From: Streptomyces viridiviolaceus | GTDB taxonomy: Bacteria; Actinomycetota; Actinomycetes; Streptomycetales; Streptomycetaceae | Assembly (NCBI RefSeq): GCF_014650995.1 | Contig: NZ_BMWA01000013.1 | Span: forward strand, 230,119-263,771 | DNA: 33,653 bases | Reading direction: 5' to 3' | Shown: piece by piece, positions 15,553 through 22,540 of the stretch | How the letters are laid out: each line of letters opens with the position of its first letter | Numbering within the stretch: the stretch's first letter is position 1 | Position numbers and translations under genes: made by a program | Notes under the pieces: generated by a model | The model's database searches: none | Told to the model about the DNA's origin: nothing | Seen by the model: the letters and a program-made list of their open reading frames with translations, nothing else

Positions 15553-16467
15553 CTACTCCGGGGGCGTGGGCGTGTCGTGGGTGCGGTACATCGCCTGTAC
15601 GTCCAGCTCCAGTTGGACGGTGGGACCGACGACGGCGATGCCGCGGGCCAGCATGGAGCGCCAGTTGAGGGTGTAGTCCTCCCGGTGGAGTTCCGCCTTT
15701 GCGAGAGCCGCGCAGCGCAGTTCCTGGTCGTAGCCTCCGTTGACCGTCCCGAGGTAGGTCGTGTCGAGGCCGATGGAGCGGCTGGTGCCGTGCATGGTGA
15801 GCGTGCCGTGCAGGGTCCACTTGGAGCCGCCGCGGTGGGCGAACCGGGTGCTGGTGAAGTCGATGTACGGGTAACGTTCGACGTCCAGGAAGTCGGCGGA
15901 ACGCAGGTGGTCGTCGCGGGTGTTGTTGCCCGTGGTGATGCTGGAGGCGTCGATGCGCACCGAGACGTGCGAGTCGGCCATGTTCGGTGCGACGCGGATG
16001 CCGCCCTGGAAGCGGGTGAACCGTCCGTGGACATGGGCCATGCCCACGTGCTTGGCGATGAACCGGATCGCGGTGTGCGGAGGGTCGAACAGCCAGGTTC
16101 CGGCTGTCGGAAGTTCCAGCTGACGGGCGGGCTGGAGTGCGATGCGCACCGGCGGCAGAGCCACCCCGGCGGCGATGTCGAGGTTCTCGCGGGAGGGTGA
16201 CAGGCCCTCGGCCATGGTCATCACGCTGTAGGAGCCCGGTGGCAGCGTCGCTATGAAGTAGCCGTGGGGGTCCGTGGTGCCACGGGTCGCCACCCGGTGG
16301 CTGTCCAGCGCGGTCACGGTGACCTCGGCTCCGCCCATGGGCTGGCCGAGGGGATCGACGACCTCGAAGCCGAACCCGCCGGCATCGGGCGGCAGGGGGA
16401 CCGAGATGCTCGGTCCGGCACCGGAGGCGCTGCGGGAACGCCGGCGTCGCAGCAGGCCGAGGGCCAT
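15553..16467 (-). CDS. YceI-family protein with N-terminal carboxypeptidase-regulatory-like domain
   Basis: A 304-aa fusion. After a basic N-terminus (MALGLLRRRRSRS) comes an Ig-like, carboxypeptidase-regulatory-like domain (about residues 25-110) with FEVVDPLGQPMGGAEVTVTA, the GTTDPHGYFIATLPPGSYSV turn and a final hydrophobic strand. A YceI domain (about 120-300) follows: TWLFDPPHTAIRFIAKHVGM, VHGRFTRFQGGIRV, HLRSADFLDVERYPYIDFTS, and LNWRSMLARGIAVVG near the end. The regulatory-like half is usually a cell-surface or ligand-binding module, so the fusion may bind a lipid-like ligand near the envelope, though no signal peptide is clear. The ATG at 16467 has AAAGGTGAG upstream; a GTG at 16476 is the alternative. 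Confidence 0.85.
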   Translation of the reverse strand: MALGLLRRRRSRSASGAGPSISVPLPPDAGGFGFEVVDPLGQPMGGAEVTVTALDSHRVATRGTTDPHGYFIATLPPGSYSVMTMAEGLSPSRENLDIAAGVALPPVRIALQPARQLELPTAGTWLFDPPHTAIRFIAKHVGMAHVHGRFTRFQGGIRVAPNMADSHVSVRIDASSITTGNNTRDDHLRSADFLDVERYPYIDFTSTRFAHRGGSKWTLHGTLTMHGTSRSIGLDTTYLGTVNGGYDQELRCAALAKAELHREDYTLNWRSMLARGIAVVGPTVQLELDVQAMYRTHDTPTPPE

Positions 16468-17072
16468 GGAGCTCACCTTTCTTCACGTGCGTCACCGACG
16501 CACGGTCTGCTCAACGGGCTGCGTTCGCGGTCGCCAAGAACTTTCGGCGCCAGGAGGACGGACGCAGGGTCAGGAGTTCGTGGACGATCATAAAGTCGTC
16601 CACGGGCGGGTGACTCGCCCCGGTGTCGGAGCTGCCCACCCCCCTCGCCGGTGGATGTGGGGTCACAAATCAGCACATCGACGGGCCATATCGTCGCACC
16701 TTGACCTCGCTGGTTTGCAGCAATGCTGTGGTGAAGGGCACTGTAGGGACCGCGATGTTCACAAGCGGTCTGCGGTTTCACCACGGTCCTGACACAGGAG
16801 GGCAGGCAGCGCCCCCGCCCAGGAGATCGTTCAAGGCTCGGCGCGGCCGATCGCGGCCATCAGCGGGTGTCGGGGCGGCCGTAGGCCCGCCGGAAGCAGA
16901 AACGGCACCCGCTCTCCTGGGGAGGTAGCGGGCCACCGTGGGGCAGGGGCGTGCACGTTGCCCCGCGGCGGGTCTGCCCCTGCACGTCGCTGGGGGCCTC
17001 CCGCGGTTTGGGAAGCCGGCGCGGCGTGTCGTACGCTCCCGCGCATTGGTCGGCCACTGGGGGGGACGGACG
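16468..17072. other. Intergenic region between the YceI fusion and the sigma factor
   Basis: About 600 bp with no gene I can support. It contains the inverted repeat at 16579-16604 and a weaker GACCGC/GCGGTC pair (16748-16770). It must hold the promoters of the divergent YceI and sigma-factor genes. Reading frames here lack codon bias and recognisable motifs. Confidence 0.5.
16579..16604. promoter_or_regulatory. Perfect hyphenated palindrome (9-bp arms) upstream of the YceI fusion gene
   Basis: CGTGGACGA and TCGTCCACG are separated by the AT-rich 8-nt TCATAAAG. The site lies about 110 nt ahead of the YceI-fusion start. It suits an operator for a dimeric regulator; a terminator is less likely, because no gene ends nearby. 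Confidence 0.5.
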
Positions 17073-17099
17073 TTGGGACCACGAAGGCACGCACCACGC

Positions 17100-17675
17100 G
17101 TGCCAGCCAACGATCCAGAGCTGAACACGGCCTTGACGCAGGCTCAGTGCGGCGACGAGACCGCGTTCGCCGCTCTGCACCGGCTCCTCCAGCCGGGTCT
17201 CCTCGGCTACCTGCACGGGATCGTGGGTGAGGGCGCCGAGGACATCGCCGCCGCCGCCTGGCGGGAGATCGCCCGCGACCTGCCACGGTTCCGCGGCGAC
17301 GGGCAGGGATTGCGCGGGTGGACGGCGAGCATCACCCGGCGCCACGCGCTCCAGCATCTCCGGCGCCGTGACGCATCGGTCCGCTCGGCAGAAGGCGACT
17401 TGCCGGAGGTGGCCGCCACATCCGCTCCGGCCCGAGTGATGCTGTCGGCCGAGTCGGCTCGGGCCGTTCTCGCCCGTCTGCCACGTCCGCAGGCCGAGGC
17501 GGTCCTGCTCCGCCACGCCATACTCCTGGACGAGCGCGCGGTCGCCCGGGTGATGAGGCGCCCCCGTCCTGTCGTACGGGTGCTGACCCGCCGCGGGATG
17601 GGAAGCCTGGCGCGTCTGCTCGGGTCCGAAGAAGTGCCACACGCTGTCGCGCGGTCGCTGGGCGAACCGAGATGA
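17100..17675 (+). CDS. ECF-type RNA polymerase sigma factor
   Basis: A 191-aa sigma-70-like protein. A region-2-like part lies at about residues 8-85 (GDETAFAALHRLLQPGLLGY, EDIAAAAWREIARDLPRFRG and GWTASITRRHALQHLRRRDA), followed by a short acidic linker. The region-4 helix-turn-helix lies at about 115-175 (SARAVLARLPRPQAEAVLLR, LDERAVARVMRRPRPVVRVL and RRGMGSLARLLG). The match to common ECF sigma factors is loose, so it may belong to a divergent actinobacterial group. The start is uncertain: GTG 17100 (GAAGG 11-12 nt ahead) or TTG 17073 (GGGGGA 7 nt ahead). The next gene starts within its stop codon (ATGA), so translation is coupled and the partner is probably its regulator. Confidence 0.75.
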   Translation: MPANDPELNTALTQAQCGDETAFAALHRLLQPGLLGYLHGIVGEGAEDIAAAAWREIARDLPRFRGDGQGLRGWTASITRRHALQHLRRRDASVRSAEGDLPEVAATSAPARVMLSAESARAVLARLPRPQAEAVLLRHAILLDERAVARVMRRPRPVVRVLTRRGMGSLARLLGSEEVPHAVARSLGEPR

Positions 17676-18448
17676 AGGCCGACCGAAACGGAGAGGAAGC
17701 GTTGAGCGGCAAAGTCCGCAGGTACGAAGACGCCCCGCGTCCCAGCACGCCGGAGAACGCCGACGCCTCGGCCGGCCTGGAGAGAACGGCCGAGCTGATC
17801 GCCGCGGCGCTGCGGCAGCAATCCCTGGACGACACCGCGGAGCAGGCCGCCGTCACCGCGTTCCGCGACGCCCGCATCCTGGACGGCCGATCCCCGCGCA
17901 CCCGGCGCAGTGACGACTGGCGTCCCAAGACCCCCAGGCAACGCTGGGTACGCGGCGGAGCGGCCGCCCTCGTGACGAGCGCGTTGCTGGGCGGTATCGC
18001 CTTCGCCTCCATCCGTGAGGTGGACACACCGCCGCAGGACACGGCCGTGCCCGGCACCAGCCACAGCACGCACCAGCCACCGTCACACCCGCCGAGCCGG
18101 CGGAGCTCCCCTGCCTCCGAGCCCACCGCGACACCAACCGCGGCCGAACAGCTACCCGGAACGCCGAAGACCGCCGCACAGCCCCCCGGAACGCCAAAGA
18201 GCCTCAAGGCCCACTGCCGCGCCTACGAGCGCATCAAGAACCGAGGCCACGCCCTGGACGCCACCGCATGGCAGCGCCTCGTCCAGGCCGCGGGCACTGA
18301 GCAACAGGTGGCGGCCTACTGCCACCGTCTGACCGGCTCAGCAGACGAGTCCACGCCCTCGCCGACACAGAGGGACAAGACGAGGAAAGGCCACGGCAAG
18401 CCGACTGCGAGGGCCAAGCCCTCGAAGGGCCCCGCCGACCGCAACTGA
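17672..18448 (+). CDS. Sigma-factor-linked membrane protein, probable anti-sigma regulator
   Basis: A 258-aa single-pass membrane protein. The cytoplasmic part (1-95) has ADASAGLERTAELIAAALRQ and EQAAVTAFRDARILDG. A hydrophobic helix follows (GGAAALVTSALLGGIAFASI, about 95-115), then an outside Pro/Ser/Thr-rich stalk (about 120-175) with a repeated PGTPK motif. A small conserved-looking module lies at about 180-225 (HCRAYERIKNRGHALDATAW... AYCHRL), with two cysteines that may form a disulphide. A Lys-rich tail ends the protein. It lacks the HxxxCxxC motif of zinc-binding anti-sigma factors. Its coupled ATGA overlap with the sigma factor and its in/out topology support a transmembrane sigma regulator. 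That role is inference from context. Confidence 0.7.
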   Translation: MKADRNGEEALSGKVRRYEDAPRPSTPENADASAGLERTAELIAAALRQQSLDDTAEQAAVTAFRDARILDGRSPRTRRSDDWRPKTPRQRWVRGGAAALVTSALLGGIAFASIREVDTPPQDTAVPGTSHSTHQPPSHPPSRRSSPASEPTATPTAAEQLPGTPKTAAQPPGTPKSLKAHCRAYERIKNRGHALDATAWQRLVQAAGTEQQVAAYCHRLTGSADESTPSPTQRDKTRKGHGKPTARAKPSKGPADRN

Positions 18449-18491
18449 CGGTGTCAGGCGCCCACTTCGGAACCCGGCTCTCAAGGGACTC

Positions 18492-18521
18492 CCACGACAG
18501 CGAGGACCAGTACTGTCGTGG
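18492..18521 (+). terminator. Hairpin terminator of the sigma/membrane-protein operon
   Basis: A perfect 9-bp stem (CCACGACAG / CTGTCGTGG) with a 12-nt loop begins 44 nt after the operon's last stop codon. No T tract follows. Confidence 0.55.
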
Positions 18522-18846
18522 CGCAGAGCCCCGCTCGCCCCGGTCAGCGCGCTTCAGGGCAACAGCTAGGTCCTGCCACCATCGCCGGAACTTTCATAGA
18601 CCCAATCGCTTCCTGGTAGGCGGTCCGGCAGTCCTTCGCCCACACAGGCTTCATCAACCAGACCGAACATGCCATCCACGACATACACGTCCTGCTGCAT
18701 GGCGATCGACATCTGCGCCACCCAGACCTCCCCTCGCCAACAAGAAGGCGTTCTACGCGCCGTGCCGACACATCCAACCCGGCGAACGCTGCGGCCACAG
18801 CATGAGCCAGGAAAGCAACCTCCCGGTCGGCCCTGCCGGCGACGGC

Positions 18847-18882
18847 AGCCCGGGCGCCACTGCCACGTGGGACGCCCGGGCT
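18847..18882. terminator. Very stable 14-bp hairpin without an obvious gene
   Basis: AGCCCGGGCG pairs with CGCCCGGGCT. Inside it CCAC pairs with GTGG around a 6-nt loop, with a 2-nt bulge. The stability is terminator-like, but no gene on either strand clearly ends here, so it may mark the end of a lost or undetected transcript. Confidence 0.5.
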
Positions 18883-19198
18883 TCCGTATGCGCGCAGGAG
18901 CGAGCCGGCACGGGGGAACCAGCCCGCTCCTGCGGTCGGCGCCCACATACCTCCCCATGAGAGCGGGCGCCTCGACCCTCATGATCGGGTCACTCCTTGC
19001 AGCGCACCGGGCCCCGGGTGCGTCACCGGCGGCGGACGATGGTCACAAACCCAACACCTCATGAAGACGAGCACTTGGTGTCGTCACGGCTCCGCCGCGC
19101 ACCACGCACGCATCTTCGTCCCCCGAGGTCTGGCTCCCTGTGGTGCTGCGCGTGAAGCGCCTACGGGGGCCGCTCTTCTACCAGCAGTACCGGTCAGG

Positions 19199-19239
19199 CG
19201 GTCCCCGTCTCCCGGTGAGGGGATGGGAGGCGGGGACCG
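19199..19239. terminator. Strong 15-bp hairpin
   Basis: CGGTCCCCG pairs with CGGGGACCG, then a T-G wobble, then CTCCC with GGGAG around an 11-nt loop. It is followed 5 nt later by a second hairpin. No T tract; it could serve as a bidirectional terminator or structured RNA element. Confidence 0.55.
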
Positions 19240-19244
19240 GGAGT

Positions 19245-19274
19245 CTCAGCTCTACGGAGAGCGTGTGAGCTGAG
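19245..19274. other. Second hairpin of a tandem pair
   Basis: CTCAGCTC (19245-19252) pairs with GAGCTGAG (19267-19274) across a 14-nt loop, immediately after the stronger hairpin at 19199-19239. The pair together resembles a structured RNA or double terminator between degraded genes. Confidence 0.4.
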
Positions 19275-19379
19275 GCAGGGAACGTATCGCTGTGGCGCGG
19301 CTGCGTCGTTCCTCCGCAAGAGTGAAGCCTTGGCCATTCGTTCGCAGGTGGGCGAAGCCATGGCCAGCTGTTACGGCAT

Positions 19380-19565
19380 ATGCAGAACGGGCACGCGCCA
19401 GGAATGGACGGCAACCTCCCACCCATGGATTGCCCGTTGGGCGGACCGCGCATCCGCGAGTACGTCATCAACTGCGTTGAGCCGAGCCCGCATCGATTCA
19501 TCCTCGACCTGCGGAGGGTGACGTTCATGGACTCGCAGGTCTTGGTGTTCTCGTCGGGATCCTGA
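19380..19565 (+). pseudogene. STAS-domain (anti-sigma-factor antagonist) fragment
   Basis: The C-terminal half of this 61-residue frame, IREYVINCVEPSPHRFILDL followed by RRVTFMDSQVLVFSSGS, matches the core strand-helix of STAS anti-anti-sigma proteins. Their phosphorylatable serine sits in 'VTFMDSSG(L/I)'; here the second Ser is replaced by Gln and the frame ends a few residues later. The first third and the last third of the domain are missing. It is a remnant and cannot fold as a STAS domain. Confidence 0.55.
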
Positions 19566-19689
19566 AATGCATCCACGCGATCCATTCATGGCATTCGCCA
19601 GATCTCCCGATCAGCGCCCTGTAGGCGGCCGCTCGCGGCGCGGCGTCGGCCGGCCTCTGCGCGAGGTTCCCATCCTGGCGGCCCCGATG

Positions 19690-19805
19690 ACCGGCCACGG
19701 CACTCCGTCCGCGGTCCTGCTGACCGGCGGCAACCACAGCGGCGTCACCTCACGGCTTTCGACGCCTGCGGATCCGCTGAACGCGGTGCCGGGCCTCGTC
19801 AGAAT
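19690..19805 (+). mobile_element. IS5-type transposase remnant
   Basis: About 38 codons read GHGTPSAVLLTGGNHSGVTS and continue through LNAVPGLVR. This resembles the conserved 'DG.GTPLAV.LTGGNRHDVTQL' segment of DDE transposases from Streptomyces IS5-family elements. Neither end of the gene, nor terminal inverted repeats, is present. It is an old, isolated fragment showing that the region has received and lost mobile DNA. Confidence 0.55.
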
Positions 19806-19899
19806 CCCTTCCCTACGCTTCAGAGCCCTTCGTCACGCCTTTGCCGTAACCGCAACGGGCCCCGGATCAGGCGATCCGGAGCCCGCGGCACATGCTTCG

Positions 19900-20103
19900 T
19901 CAGTGGGCGGCGGCGTGGGCGCCCGCGCCCGCGCCCGCTGCGACACCCTCGGCGAAAGTGGCGGCAAACATGTCGACGCAGACGTCACCGGCCGCGGAGT
20001 GGAGGAAGGCACCGCCGGACACGCCGGCCGCGAGACCGCCGGAGACGGCGTCCAGGTCGGCGTCGGAGATCTCAGCAGTTTCGACCTGCGGGGTGTAGTT
20101 CAT
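19900..20103 (-). CDS. Small peptide with double-glycine leader (putative RiPP or bacteriocin precursor)
   Basis: A 67-aa peptide. Residues 1-23, MNYTPQVETAEISDADLDAV then SGG, form a classic acidic leader ending in Gly-Gly, of the kind cut by C39 peptidase-transporters or RiPP proteases. A second VSGG follows at residues 28-31. The putative core (about 36-44 aa) has FLHSAAGDVCVDMFAATFAE, one cysteine, and an Ala/Gly-rich tail (GVAAGAGAGAHAAAH) whose GxxxG/AxxxA spacing suits helix-helix packing. With a single Cys and few Ser/Thr it is not a typical lanthipeptide. The ATG at 20103 has GAAGGG 11 nt ahead. No modification enzyme or peptidase-transporter is within the window; the nearest exporter is the MFS gene at 21207 on the other strand. 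Function is unknown. Confidence 0.65.
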   Translation of the reverse strand: MNYTPQVETAEISDADLDAVSGGLAAGVSGGAFLHSAAGDVCVDMFAATFAEGVAAGAGAGAHAAAH

Positions 20104-21206
20104 GAGGCGCGTTTCCCTTCGAATAAGCATGTGACAAATGGCGGAGTTCGCCCGGCCCCGAAACCGGGTCCCATTCTCGGCGAATTACGCCGCAGGCATG
20201 ATCAAACCACACCGGCGATGGGGCGACCAGTCGTCCCAGCTCCAATGCGAGATGCATTGCGATGGCCGACTTCACCAATGTGATGGCCGGGCCGCAAAAT
20301 GCGCCAACCCCTTCACTGATCCTTCGTTCCGCGGCACACGCGAACAGTTGTCACCTGATTTCCGATCCGGACATTCACCTGTCAAAGCCCCATGAGGCGA
20401 GACAGGTGTGATGGACATTCAGGTTCCGCATGACCTGCCGGTGAACGCTGTGCAAGTTTCCCGGATCTTCCGGCACTGCCCGACAGAGCAGGCATGCGGA
20501 CGCGCCGCGCACCTCCAGGCCGACGGAGTCGGGGCCGGGGCTCATTCCGCCGGCCCGGGGCGGCGGGGCGGACGTGCAGGGGCAGGCCCGCCGCAGCAGC
20601 ACCCGCACAGCGTCCGCAAAGTCCCTCTTGGGTATCAACCGCGGCGATCGCCGGATGACGGCCTGGCCCCGTGGCGCCGGAACGGCTCCACCCCTCCTCC
20701 CAGCCGATCAGGACGATGGTCAGGAAGCGCGCGGGAAGCAGGTCCGACGACTCCAGGCCCCAACCCTGTCGCGGACCCGGTCGACGGCCTTCTCCGCCAC
20801 CGGCCACGCGGCCCGGTCGCCTGCGGGTTGGCACCTCTTCGCACCCGCCCCAGCGTGCGCGACCTCGGCTTACCCGGCGTAACGTTCAGCAAGTCGATCA
20901 CGCTCTTAGGGGTGTGCCGGTTGACCACCGGTGTTATGTCGTAGCGCCCACGCGCCCGTTGTGGGCTGCACGGCGCGGGGCGCCCGCTCTCGGCTTGCCG
21001 GGAGCCGGTCCGCCTTTGTTACCACGGTCCGGAATGTGGCCTTCCCAGCTCTCACAGGAAGGGGTTGCCGAAAAGAATCACTTTGTCGTGACTTGCACCT
21101 CTTCCTGTTCGGGTCGATCGCTGACCTCCGCCACCGTTCACAGAAGAAGCACATCTCCTTGATATCTACGAAAGTCCGGTCCGCTCCGCCTCGGCATGCC
21201 CGCACC
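20104..21206. other. 1.1-kb region with no supported gene
   Basis: This stretch lies between the leader-peptide gene (minus strand) and the MFS gene (plus strand) and should contain both promoters. It includes short imperfect inverted repeats such as AATGC-N5-GCATT near 20245. Reading frames at 20375-20944 on both strands lack domain matches and show shadow-like composition. No RiPP maturation gene, regulator or transporter is hidden here that I can recognise. Confidence 0.5.
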
Positions 21207-22418
21207 GTGACCCATGGCCGGGTACGGGGTGTGTATCTGCCTCGCCTCGCGGATGCTGCTGCCGCCTCCATGGCCACCTACGGCATCCCGTTGCTGGTGC
21301 TGGGCACGACGAACTCCTCGTCGCTGACCGGGATCGCCTTCATGCTGGCGTGGGCGCCACGGCTGTGCACGTTCAGTCTGGCCGGCGCGGCCGTCGACCG
21401 TTTCGGACCCGCGAGGGTTTTCCGGCTGGCCGCCACGGCCCGGGCGCTGGTCGCGGGACTTGCAGCGCCCGCCTTGGCCATGACCGACGACGAAACGGCC
21501 TCGAGCCTGGTGATGCTCCTGGCGGCGTGCGCGGGGTGCCTGACCCAGTTCAGCTACATCGCGGCCGAAAGTGTCGGTGCGGTCGCCAGCCGGGACGCCG
21601 GCGGCGCGGCACACCGCGTCCAGTCGGTCCTGCTGGGCATCGACCAGGCAGCCGCTCTGGCCGGCCCCGCGGCAGGCGGCCTCCTCCTGCAGTGGGGCGG
21701 CTCCAGCGGCATGCTCGCGGTGATCAGCGGCTTATCGATGCTCACGGCTGCCATCGCCCCGCGTACACGTCACGCACCCCCGCCGGCACCGGAAGCAGCA
21801 GGACGCGTGGCACGGGGATGGCGGACCGGCTGGTCCACCCTGCGCGCGCTGCCGAGGCTCGCGTGGCTGGTGGCGGGGCTGGCACTGTCCAACCTGGCCC
21901 TCGGTCTTCTGGAAGCGGCAACCCCGGTGATCGTGGTGAAGCAACTCGGCCAGTCCAGCGCCTCGGTCGGCCTGGTGTGGTCCTGCGCGGCCGCCGCCTC
22001 GCTGCTGGCAGTCACCACCTGCCGCGTCACCATCGACCGGTGGGGACTGACGAGGGTGGGCCGCTGTGCCGCTCTGGTGACCATCGTGCCGTGCTTCCTC
22101 ATCGCGCACGCCGACTCCTACCCCACCTACCTGATACTGACCGCCGTCTTCATGGCCGGCGACAGCGTGCTGGCCGTCGTGCTGCGCACCCTGCGGTCCC
22201 ACCTCATCCCCGCCGAAGTGTTCGGCAGCACCCTGTCCGTGACCGTGCTGATCCTCCTGTTGCCCTACCCCCTCGCCGGCATCCTCATGGCACTCGTCAG
22301 CCCAGCAGACATACACACCGTGATCACCGTCTGCGCCGTCCTGCAATGTCTCGGCCTGCTCTGCGCCTTCACCCGCAGCGCTGACCCCCGGCCACGCCAC
22401 GGCAAGCACCGCAGATGA
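21207..22418 (+). CDS. MFS transporter (EntS-like exporter type) with a TTA codon
   Basis: A 403-aa protein with about twelve hydrophobic helices. The first (YLPRLADAAAASMATYGIPL) and the loop AAVDRFGPARVFR with its 'D..G.R' motif fit the MFS_3/EntS-like exporter group used for siderophores or drugs. The second half begins near WRTGWSTLRALPRLAWLVAG and has RWGLTRVGR as the matching loop. The GTG at 21207 is chosen, but no clear ribosome-binding site is visible and GTG 21231 is possible. A single TTA leucine codon lies at 21732-21734, suggesting dependence on the bldA tRNA. It is the only gene between a long non-coding stretch and the convergent MFS gene. Confidence 0.85.
   Translation: MTHGRVRGVYLPRLADAAAASMATYGIPLLVLGTTNSSSLTGIAFMLAWAPRLCTFSLAGAAVDRFGPARVFRLAATARALVAGLAAPALAMTDDETASSLVMLLAACAGCLTQFSYIAAESVGAVASRDAGGAAHRVQSVLLGIDQAAALAGPAAGGLLLQWGGSSGMLAVISGLSMLTAAIAPRTRHAPPPAPEAAGRVARGWRTGWSTLRALPRLAWLVAGLALSNLALGLLEAATPVIVVKQLGQSSASVGLVWSCAAAASLLAVTTCRVTIDRWGLTRVGRCAALVTIVPCFLIAHADSYPTYLILTAVFMAGDSVLAVVLRTLRSHLIPAEVFGSTLSVTVLILLLPYPLAGILMALVSPADIHTVITVCAVLQCLGLLCAFTRSADPRPRHGKHRR
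21732..21734 (+). promoter_or_regulatory. TTA leucine codon (bldA-type control point)
   Basis: In-frame TTA in the segment GVISGLSML of the MFS gene (codon 176). TTA is very rare in Streptomyces and is read by the developmentally regulated bldA tRNA. I noticed no other TTA in the accepted genes of this window. Confidence 0.75.
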
Positions 22419-22540
22419 GGTCACCGCACGCCCCCGCCGACGAGGTGGGCGGCCGCCCACCCGTCCCAGTCGCGAGCTGTCCCAAGGTGAACACGGGAGC
22501 AGGCGGCATTGGCGTGTCCTGCACCTTGCGCTGCACGCTT

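Larger units (their letters stand above)
18449..19379. other. Sparse region with hairpins and no supported gene
   Basis: About 930 bp after the sigma/anti-sigma pair. Long open frames exist on both strands but have Arg/Pro-rich or Cys/Trp-rich composition typical of shadow frames, and none shows a recognisable domain. The region holds the structures listed at 18492-18521, 18847-18882, 19199-19239 and 19245-19274. Confidence 0.5.

Noticed and set aside
18451..18960. Long open frames on both strands after the sigma operon
   Set aside because: No domain, no ribosome-binding site and unusual Trp/Cys/Arg content; a strong hairpin lies inside.
20375..20944. Candidate genes between the leader peptide and the MFS gene, including a Cys-containing 87-codon frame
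   Set aside because: The starts are TTG or unsupported, there are no family motifs, and frames on opposite strands are equally open.
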